Origin: Nitrospinota bacterium
Lineage (GTDB): Bacteria > Nitrospirota > Thermodesulfovibrionia > Thermodesulfovibrionales > UBA1546
Reading direction: 5' to 3'
Length of the DNA: 5,242 bases
Assembly: GCA_018896985.1 (NCBI GenBank)
Contig: JAHILQ010000031.1
Span: 1 to 5,242, forward strand
Part shown: positions 1 through 4,360 of the stretch, in pieces
How the letters are laid out: each line of letters opens with the position of its first letter
Position numbering within the stretch: the stretch's first letter is position 1
Notes under the pieces: generated by a model
Told to the model about the DNA's origin: nothing
What the model saw: only the letters and a program-made list of their open reading frames with translations
Databases searched by the model: none
Translations under genes and position numbers: made by a program

Positions 1-495
1 ATCGGGCATGTAAACGATTCCACAAAGATACGCGGCATAAAATCAGCAGCGGATGCATTTAAAAAGATTGCCGGGAATGCTCATTTCTTTATATCACGCG
101 GTGACAGGTCAGGCACTCACACAAAAGAATTATCTTTATGGAAAAAGACAGGGATAGAGCTGAAGGGACAGAAGTGGTATCTTGAGGTTGGTCAGGGAAT
201 GGAAAAGACTCAAAGGATCGCGAATGAAAAAAGGGCATATACGCTCACTGACAGGGGCACATGGCTTGCAACTAAAGATAAGGACAAGCTCGAAATGGTA
301 ATTGTTCTCGAAGGTGATCCCATATTGTTTAATCAGTACGGCGTCATGGCGGTAAATGCTGAAAAGCATAAACATGTAAAATATAAAGAGGCGATGGAGT
401 TTATAAACTGGATTATATCAAAGGAAGGGCAGCATGCTATTGCGTCATTCAGGGATAAACACGGCAATCAGTTGTTTATTCCCAATGCAAAGTAA
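1..495 (+). CDS. tupA: Tungstate ABC transporter substrate-binding protein TupA, C-terminal part (5' end outside window)
   Basis: An open frame runs from base 1 to the TAA at 493-495 and gives 164 residues; the start codon, any lipoprotein or secretion signal and the N-terminal ligand motif lie upstream of the window. The visible part has the second-lobe signatures of TupA/PstS-like periplasmic binding proteins: FISRGDRSGTH near residue 35, a tryptophan-containing helix (ELSLWKK), YLEVGQGM, and the highly typical AYTLTDRGTWLA followed by a basic stretch and a VILEGDP-like segment (VIVLEGDPILFNQYGV). The C-terminus (FINWIISKEGQHAI) is the closing helix of this family. The protein would bind tungstate (or molybdate) outside the membrane and deliver it to TupB, whose gene begins 3 nt after this stop. 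Tungstate over molybdate is inferred from overall similarity to TupA and from the gene order; the ligand-discriminating residues are not in view. Codon use matches the neighbours. Confidence 0.88.
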   Translation: MGHVNDSTKIRGIKSAADAFKKIAGNAHFFISRGDRSGTHTKELSLWKKTGIELKGQKWYLEVGQGMEKTQRIANEKRAYTLTDRGTWLATKDKDKLEMVIVLEGDPILFNQYGVMAVNAEKHKHVKYKEAMEFINWIISKEGQHAIASFRDKHGNQLFIPNAK

Positions 496-498
496 AAT

Positions 499-1206
499 AT
501 GGATTCAATAATAGAGGGCTTCAGAAAGGCATTCACGCTTATAATTAATCTTGATGCGGAATTATTAAGCATAATATTCTTATCACTCAGGGTATCTGGA
601 ACAGCGCTTTTAATTGTATCTATCATAGGTCTTCCCTTATCCGCGCTTATCAGCTTAAAAAAATTCCCGGCAAGGGGATTATCTATAAGCATTATGAACA
701 CGCTTATGGGGCTTCCTCCTGTTGTGGTCGGCCTTTTTGTTTATATAATGCTTTCAAGGAGCGGGCCCATTGGTTTTATGGGACTCCTTTATACGCCGTC
801 AGCAATGATTATCGCCCAGACAATCCTTGCTTTTCCCATTGTGGTATCACTCTGTCATTCGGCGATTGTCAGTGTTGACCCTATTACAAAGCAGGCTTCA
901 ATGGCATTAGGAGCAACGCCCCTTCAAATCTTGGTTACTATAATAAAAGAAGCAAGGTATGGCATAATGTCAGGGATAATTGCAGCATTTGGAAGGGTAA
1001 TGGCAGAGGTTGGCGCAATACTTATTGTCGGCGGAAATATTGCAGGATATACCCGCGTTATGACAACAACCATTGCTCTGGAAACAGACAAGGGGAATTT
1101 TGAACTTGCCATAGCTCTTGGAATAATACTCTTAACCATCTCGCTGACCATAAACTCGGCTCTGCACTTTGTCCAGAGAAAAGGAGCTCTTCCTATAAAC
1201 AGATGA
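499..1206 (+). CDS. tupB: Tungstate ABC transporter permease TupB
   Basis: The 235-residue inner-membrane protein is normal in length for TupB/ModB-like permeases. Hydrophobic segments are visible around residues 22-52, 62-85, 98-125, 155-180 and 203-222, consistent with five to six membrane helices. The cytoplasmic coupling (EAA) loop is clear: ASMALGATPLQILVTIIKEA at about residues 133-152, followed by GIMSGIIAAFGRVMAEVGA, which is the conserved stretch that contacts the ATPase. MNTLMGLPPVVVGL near 66-79 is also typical of TupB. It would form a homodimeric channel with TupC attached on the inside. The start follows the tupA stop by 3 nt and no strong Shine-Dalgarno is visible, so translation is probably coupled to tupA. 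The stop overlaps the tupC start (ATGA). Confidence 0.92.
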   Translation: MDSIIEGFRKAFTLIINLDAELLSIIFLSLRVSGTALLIVSIIGLPLSALISLKKFPARGLSISIMNTLMGLPPVVVGLFVYIMLSRSGPIGFMGLLYTPSAMIIAQTILAFPIVVSLCHSAIVSVDPITKQASMALGATPLQILVTIIKEARYGIMSGIIAAFGRVMAEVGAILIVGGNIAGYTRVMTTTIALETDKGNFELAIALGIILLTISLTINSALHFVQRKGALPINR

Positions 1207-1916
1207 GCCTGAGACTTAATATATCCAATGTCTGGAAAAGCTATAACGGAAAACCTGTTCTGAACGCCTGCTCCTTTTCTTTTGATAGAAATGGCGTTTA
1301 TGTATTAACGGGACATAATGGCAGCGGTAAATCCACACTGCTCAGGATATGCGCCCTTATTGAAAGCCCTGATAAAGGAGAGGTCAATTATCTCTCAGGA
1401 GATACCCCCCTGCATCCCCCCTTACCAATGGGGGAATTAAAGGAGGGTGTATTTTCAGAAGGTAATATCTTAAAAAAAGACATTGGGTTAAGACGCAGGA
1501 TTACCCTTGTTTTGCCCGGGATTGGCGTGTTTAACACTACCGTTTTTAATAATGCAGCTTACGGGCTGAAAATAAGGGGGGACAAAAGCAAAGAGATAGA
1601 AAAAAAGGTCAATGATATACTAGAATTTGTCGGACTCATTCATAAAAAAAATCATAATGCCCTTACGCTTTCAAGCGGCGAAACCCAGAGGCTCGGCATT
1701 GCAAGGGCAATGGCCATAGAGCCGGAAATACTGTTTCTTGATGAGCCCACAGCTTCCATTGATAATGAGAATACAGAAATTGTGGAGGATATAATCTTGA
1801 ATATGAAAAAAGAAGGCAAATCCAAAATCATTATTGCCACCCATGATATGATGCAGGCTGGAAGGCTTGCTGATTGCATGCTCCTCATGGATGAGGGGAA
1901 AATTATCAAGGTTTAA
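1203..1916 (+). CDS. tupC: Tungstate ABC transporter ATP-binding protein TupC, with a repeat-derived insertion
   Basis: The 237-residue ABC ATPase has Walker A GHNGSGKST (residues 37-45), signature LSSGETQR (156-163), Walker B plus catalytic glutamate EILFLDEPT (175-183), D-loop ASID (184-187) and H-loop THD with His214. NTTVFNNAAYGLKIRG (111-126) is typical of TupC and of the related sulfate/molybdate ATPases. Two things are odd. First, residues about 67-84 (rich in Pro, Gly and Glu) are encoded by a palindromic G/C-tract repeat that also occurs near glgC, so the Walker A to Q-loop segment looks about 20 residues long by insertion. Second, where most ABC ATPases have V-F-Q, this protein reads Val103-Leu104-Pro105, so the Q-loop glutamine is absent; I cannot tell whether that is normal in its subfamily. 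The start overlaps the tupB stop by 4 nt, and an AAGGAG at 1181-1186 sits rather far upstream (16 nt spacing). It powers uptake through TupB. The reading frame is intact, so the gene is probably functional. Confidence 0.9.
   Translation: MSLRLNISNVWKSYNGKPVLNACSFSFDRNGVYVLTGHNGSGKSTLLRICALIESPDKGEVNYLSGDTPLHPPLPMGELKEGVFSEGNILKKDIGLRRRITLVLPGIGVFNTTVFNNAAYGLKIRGDKSKEIEKKVNDILEFVGLIHKKNHNALTLSSGETQRLGIARAMAIEPEILFLDEPTASIDNENTEIVEDIILNMKKEGKSKIIIATHDMMQAGRLADCMLLMDEGKIIKV
1404..1450. repeat. Palindromic G/C-tract repeat inserted in-frame in tupC
   Basis: A run of ACCCCCC is followed by a second C-tract (1415-1421), a short AT-containing loop, a G-tract (1430-1434), the word GGGGAATTAAAGG (1431-1443) and GGAGGGTGT at the end. 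The outer arms (ATACCCCCC.. and ..GGAGGGTGTAT) are imperfect inverted repeats, and the inner C and G tracts also pair. The 13-base word recurs exactly at 4189-4201 in the glgC upstream element. Flanking 12-mers at 1393-1404 and 1453-1464 agree at 9 of 12 positions and could be an eroded target duplication. If so, the insertion would be 60 bp, that is 20 codons, preserving the frame. The insertion model is inference; the palindrome and the shared word are directly visible. Confidence 0.7.
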
Positions 1917-2019
1917 GTTGCACTCTCATGCTCTTTTTTAGTATCTTAAAAGCAGTGGCGAGTCTTCAGAATCTTTTTTATTCTTTAACTCGTTACTCGT
2001 AACTTGTCACTGTCTTTAT
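1917..2019. other. Spacer between tupC and tRNA-Leu
   Basis: This AT-rich, gene-free stretch has no hairpin with a following T-run, so no convincing intrinsic terminator for the tup operon is seen. TTGCAC (1918-1923) and TATCTT (1942-1947), 18 nt apart, could be a weak sigma70-like promoter for the tRNA, but each differs from consensus. A short imperfect tandem of ACTCGT-like words occurs around 1987-2003 and is not explained. Confidence 0.4.
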
Positions 2020-2104
2020 GCCGGAGTGGCGGAATTGGTAGACGCAAGGGACTTAAAATCCCTCGTCCCCAAAGGGCGTGCCGGTTCAAATCCGGCCTCC
2101 GGCA
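2020..2104 (+). tRNA. tRNA-Leu (anticodon UAA)
   Basis: The 85-nt cloverleaf is complete. The acceptor stem GCCGGAG (2020-2026) pairs with CTCCGGC (2097-2103), with discriminator A at 2104. The anticodon stem is AGGGA/TCCCT (2047-2051 with 2059-2063) around loop CTTAAAA, giving anticodon TAA at 2054-2056. The T-arm is GCCGG-TTCAAAT-CCGGC (2080-2096). The long variable region (about 2064-2079) is that of a class II tRNA such as Leu. It reads UUA and probably UUG. The genomic sequence after the discriminator is CTT, not CCA, so the 3' CCA must be added after transcription. The tRNA-nucleotidyltransferase family gene at the end of this window belongs to the type of enzyme that does this. Confidence 0.96.
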
Positions 2105-2158
2105 CTTATCCGCTCTACCCGCTACTCTACGAGCCGCAGACTATGGGTCGCAGACGAG
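2105..2158. other. Short gene-free stretch between tRNA-Leu and the receiver remnant
   Basis: These 54 bases separate the convergent tRNA and the chemotaxis remnants. CGCAGAC occurs twice, 10 nt apart, but I see no terminator hairpin for either direction and no second copy of the tRNA 3' end. Confidence 0.4.
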
Positions 2159-2281
2159 TCATTGACTGATAAAAGCGTTGACGAGCTTTATAAGTTCCTG
2201 CGTTTGTATCGGTTTCGGAAGATATGCGTCAGCCCCAATGGCAAGCGCCCTCTTTTTATCTTCTTCTGCGCCTTCTGTTAA
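2159..2281 (-). pseudogene. C-terminal remnant of a CheY-like response regulator receiver domain
   Basis: On the minus strand a frame of 40 codons ends at TGA (2159-2161) and is preceded by an in-frame TAG (2282-2284); it has no start codon. It reads LTEGAEEDKK, then RALAIGADAYLPKP, then a final amphipathic helix IQTQELIKLVNAFISQ. This matches the end of a receiver domain: the helix-4/beta-5 region GADAY, the conserved Lys of the K-P motif (LPKP), and helix 5. The phosphorylated aspartate and everything before beta-4 are absent, so it cannot work alone. It follows the CheB remnant, overlaps its last codons in another frame, and uses a frame shifted by one base. Removing one base near 2282 would make the two continuous. 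It is probably the leftover of a cheY-type gene of the same lost cluster, though an assembly error cannot be excluded. Confidence 0.72.
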
Positions 2282-2780
2282 CTATATTTATTAATTCCGC
2301 CGGTATGTCAGAAAGCGGAAGCACACTGTCCGCTGCTCCTGCGCTTATGACTTCAGCAGGCATTCCAAAAACCACGGCTGTCTCCTCTGATTCAGCTATA
2401 GTATAACCACCCTTTGATTTAATTCCCAGCATTCCCTTTTTCCCGTCATTCCCCATGCCTGTAAGAACAACACCCATTGCCTTGGTCCCGTAATGTTCTG
2501 CGGCAGATGACATCATTAAATCAACCGAAGGCACATACTTATCCTCTTTGACAGCTTCTTTTAACTGCACATGACATTCGCGCCCTTTTTTCTTAAACAT
2601 CATATGGTAACCGCCCGGGCATATCAACACCCTCCCCTGTTCAATAACATCACCGTCTTCCGCTTCTTTTATTTTAAGCTTAGAGAGATGGTCAAGCCTT
2701 TCAGCAAAAGGCCCTGTAAAACCCTTTGGCATATGCTGGCTTATAAATATCTCAAGCCCCTCTGTCCAAGCCCTGCCATC
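2256..2780 (-). pseudogene. cheB: Truncated CheB protein-glutamate methylesterase domain (N-terminal half missing)
   Basis: CheB removes methyl groups from, and deamidates, chemoreceptor glutamates in the cytoplasm. This frame starts after a TGA (2781-2783). It is recognisable from LEIFISQHMPKGFTGPFAER, through the PGGYHM turn, PSVDLMMSSAA, VVLTGMGNDG and GYTIAESEETAVVFGMP to AGAADSVLPLSDIP. An ATG at 2730-2732 would give 158 residues, but it falls inside the conserved QHMP motif and cannot be the original start. Of the CheB catalytic triad, the His (QHMP, just before that ATG) and the Asp (TGMGNDG, residue 96 from the ATG) are present. The Ser of the S-T-G-G loop and the whole receiver half are missing, so the product should be inactive. 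The tail ends in six arginines read out of frame through the receiver remnant. It lies between a PATAN-type start and that remnant, both in other frames, suggesting deletion-driven decay of a chemotaxis gene cluster. Confidence 0.8.
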
Positions 2781-2863
2781 TCATTTTCTCCTGTCATAAA
2801 CAGCACGCCTCTCTGGAAGATATCAGAGAGGGCAAGGTCTTCAAGCCTTCCAACAAGACTCAT
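2741..2863 (-). pseudogene. N-terminal remnant of a PATAN/DUF4388-type protein, running into the cheB fragment
   Basis: The ATG at 2863-2861 overlaps the glgC stop (ATGA). It has a good ribosome-binding site, AAAGGAG (complement of 2874-2880), 10 nt upstream. The 40-codon frame begins MSLVGRLEDLALSDIFQ, which resembles the opening of DUF4388/PATAN signalling proteins (G-x-L-E-D-L-x-L-x-D-I-F-Q). It then continues RGVLFMTGENEMAGLGQ, which I do not recognise, and stops at TAA (2743-2741) inside the cheB fragment. The family normally continues with a beta-rich domain of roughly a hundred residues or more, which is absent. One extra G in the GGGG run at about 2757-2760 would join this frame to CheB. 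Start signal and coupling to glgC look intact, so a short peptide may still be made. Identification rests on 17 residues and is moderate. Confidence 0.5.
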
Positions 2864-4107
2864 TCAATCTCCACTCCTTTAGGAATCACGACTACCCCTT
2901 CAGCGCTGACGTGAAATCTTTTTCTGTCGCTTCCAATATCATAACCGATAACAGTCCCTTCGGGCACACTGACATCTTTGTCTATTATTGCCTTCTTTAT
3001 TTTGCAATGTCTTCCTATCTCAACATTTTCCATAAGCACCGACTCTCTCACATCCGCCCAGCTGTTAACCCTCACATTAGGGGAGAGCACAGAGTTCTGC
3101 ACACGGCCTCCGCTTATGACACAGCCGTCGCATACAATTGAATCCAACGCAATGCCGAGCCTTCCGCCTTTACGCTCCTGCGCAAAAACAAATTTTGAGG
3201 GTGGATACTGAGGCTGATATGTCCTTAACGGCCATTCCATGTCATAGAGATTAAACAGCGGGTCAACAGAGACTATGTCCATATTCGCTTCCCAGTAGCC
3301 GTCAATGCTGCCCACATCGCGCCAATATTTTGCCTTTTTTTTATTTTCATCTTTAAAGTTATATGCAAAAAGCCTATCTGTCTTAATCATGTCAGGTATA
3401 ATATTCCTCCCGAAATCATGAGCTGTTGAACGAAACGCATCACTCATAAGTTCGCTTAATACATCCTGAGCATTAAACAGATAGACTCCCATTGAAACAA
3501 GAGCCTGATTTGGAGACCCCGGCATTGACTTTGGCTTTTTAGGTTTCTCTTTAAATCCTATTACCCTTGATTCTTCATCAACCTCAATAACACCAAATAA
3601 CGATGCCTTCTCCCTGTCCATCTCTATTGCTGCAATCGTCCCGACCGCACCCTTGCTGATATGGAAACTGAACATTTCGGAATAGTCCATCTTATATACA
3701 TGGTCTCCTGAAAGAATAAGCAGATACGCAGGAGACTCCTTTTCTATAAAATATATATTCTGATACACCGCATCAGCTGTTCCTTCATACCATCTTTCAT
3801 CCACACGCTGCTGAGGCGGCACAGAGATAATAAATTCGTCAAGCTCTGGATTGAGCAGATGCTCCCATCCAAGCGCAAGGTGCCTGTTCAATGAGAGAGA
3901 CTTATATTGTGTAAGCGCCGCTATTTTCCTTATGCCTGAATTGATACAGTTGCTCAATGTAAAATCAATTATCCTGTATTTTCCTCCAAAGGGAACAGCA
4001 GGTTTTGCCCTGTGAATAGTTAAGGGATGCAGCCTCTCTCCTTTTCCACCAGCGAGAATAATGGCAAGCATATCCTTTGTTTTCTTGTTTTTTCTCCCCT
4101 TATTCAT
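2860..4107 (-). CDS. glgC: Glucose-1-phosphate adenylyltransferase (ADP-glucose pyrophosphorylase)
   Basis: This 415-residue cytoplasmic enzyme makes ADP-glucose from ATP and glucose 1-phosphate, the committed step of bacterial glycogen synthesis. Its length is typical of GlgC. The nucleotidyltransferase domain shows the pyrophosphorylase motif LAGGKGERL (residues 18-26) with AKPAVPFGGKYRIIDF (34-49), NCINSGI, WYEGTADAVYQN (106-117), the metal-binding SGDHVYKMDY (133-142), FKEKP (185-189, glucose-phosphate lysine region), SMGVYLF (205-211), HDFG (230-233) and YWRDVGSIDGYW (261-272). The C-terminal part from about 290 on has the hexapeptide left-handed beta-helix pattern (isoleucine/valine every few residues, e.g. 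CVISGGRVQNSVLSPNVRV). The chosen start adds a lysine-rich leader of 12 residues; ATG at 4071-4069 (Met13, preceded by AAAGGAT) gives a more standard N-terminus and is a real alternative. Allosteric regulation by glycolytic metabolites is known for the family, but the effector is not predictable here. The gene is intact; the chemotaxis remnants follow directly. Confidence 0.96.
   Translation of the reverse strand: MNKGRKNKKTKDMLAIILAGGKGERLHPLTIHRAKPAVPFGGKYRIIDFTLSNCINSGIRKIAALTQYKSLSLNRHLALGWEHLLNPELDEFIISVPPQQRVDERWYEGTADAVYQNIYFIEKESPAYLLILSGDHVYKMDYSEMFSFHISKGAVGTIAAIEMDREKASLFGVIEVDEESRVIGFKEKPKKPKSMPGSPNQALVSMGVYLFNAQDVLSELMSDAFRSTAHDFGRNIIPDMIKTDRLFAYNFKDENKKKAKYWRDVGSIDGYWEANMDIVSVDPLFNLYDMEWPLRTYQPQYPPSKFVFAQERKGGRLGIALDSIVCDGCVISGGRVQNSVLSPNVRVNSWADVRESVLMENVEIGRHCKIKKAIIDKDVSVPEGTVIGYDIGSDRKRFHVSAEGVVVIPKGVEIE
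2874..2880 (-). promoter_or_regulatory. Ribosome-binding site for the PATAN-type remnant, inside glgC
   Basis: AAAGGAG on the minus strand lies 10 nt before the ATG that overlaps the glgC stop. It supports that ATG as the original start of a gene co-translated with glgC. Confidence 0.6.
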
Positions 4108-4133
4108 AAAAACAATCTGAAGTCTTTCTGCAC

Positions 4134-4226
4134 GGGGACAGTCCCGAATCCACCACCCCGCACTTCGTGCTCCCCTCCTTATTAAGGAGGGGAATTAAAG
4201 GGGTGGTTAATTCTGGGACAGTCCCC
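4134..4226. repeat. Nested palindromic element in the glgC-cca intergenic region
   Basis: The outer ends are GGGGACAGTCCCGAAT (4134-4149) and ATTCTGGGACAGTCCCC (4210-4226). Together they form terminal inverted repeats, and each end is itself a near-palindrome. Inside them, ACCACCCC (4152-4159) pairs exactly with GGGGTGGT (4200-4207). Within that lie two further hairpins: GCAC-TTC-GTGC (4160-4170) and CCCCTCCTT/AAGGAGGGG (4172-4180 with 4184-4192). The word GGGGAATTAAAGG (4189-4201) is identical to one in the tupC insertion. There is no coding potential, so this looks like a small non-autonomous repeat (REP/MITE type). GGGACAGTCCC palindromes resemble REP sequences mobilised by RAYT (Y1) transposases, but that link is inference. 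Confidence 0.8.
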
Positions 4227-4246
4227 TCATACTTCTTACTTTTTGA

Positions 4247-4276
4247 AGTATATCAGTAAAAATCTAAGAGTGTCAA
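4247..4276 (-). promoter_or_regulatory. Predicted sigma70-type promoter for glgC
   Basis: On the minus strand TTGACA (4276-4271, perfect -35) and TATACT (4252-4247, five of six bases of the -10) are separated by 18 nt. Transcription would start near 4240 and run through the nested palindromic element before the glgC ATG at 4107, giving a leader of about 130 nt. No promoter is visible in the 26 bases between the element and glgC. This is a motif match only. Confidence 0.5.
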
Positions 4277-4360
4277 CGAGTTAGAGGGTTCCTTTTGCTG
4301 CAGAAATCCGGCCATTACACACATTCCGTTTTCAGTTTTTCTGGTAAGATATAACTGCTT
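4277..4360. other. Remainder of the divergent intergenic region upstream of the nucleotidyltransferase gene
   Basis: No gene or repeat is seen here. Sequence such as TAAGAT (4345-4350) or TATAAC (4350-4355) could act as a -10 for the rightward gene, but neither has a convincing -35 at the right distance, so no promoter is called. Confidence 0.35.

Noticed and set aside
924..1151. Minus-strand open frame across tupB
   Set aside because: Antisense shadow of the permease EAA-loop region; no independent evidence.
1883..1896. Perfect short hairpin CCTCA-TGGA-TGAGG at the end of tupC as an operon terminator
   Set aside because: It lies inside the coding sequence, has only a 5-6 bp stem and is not followed by a T-run.
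1987..2006. Short ACTCGT-like tandem words upstream of the tRNA as a binding site or small repeat array
   Set aside because: Only two or three imperfect copies; too short and irregular to support a function.
2020..2158. tRNA-Leu as an attachment site of an integrated element
   Set aside because: No second copy of the tRNA 3' end, no integrase and no other mobile-element gene is seen in the window.
2078..2406. Plus-strand open frames overlapping the tRNA and the cheB remnant
   Set aside because: They begin inside the tRNA or lie antisense to clearly recognisable CheB and receiver sequence, and their products resemble nothing.
4134..4226. Bidirectional terminator or riboswitch interpretation of the palindromic element
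   Set aside because: The hairpins are not followed by T-runs in either direction, no known riboswitch core is recognisable, and the match to the tupC repeat favours a repeat element.
1404..4226. CRISPR-like array from the two related palindromes
   Set aside because: Only two diverged copies nearly 2.8 kb apart, with genes between them and no regular spacers.
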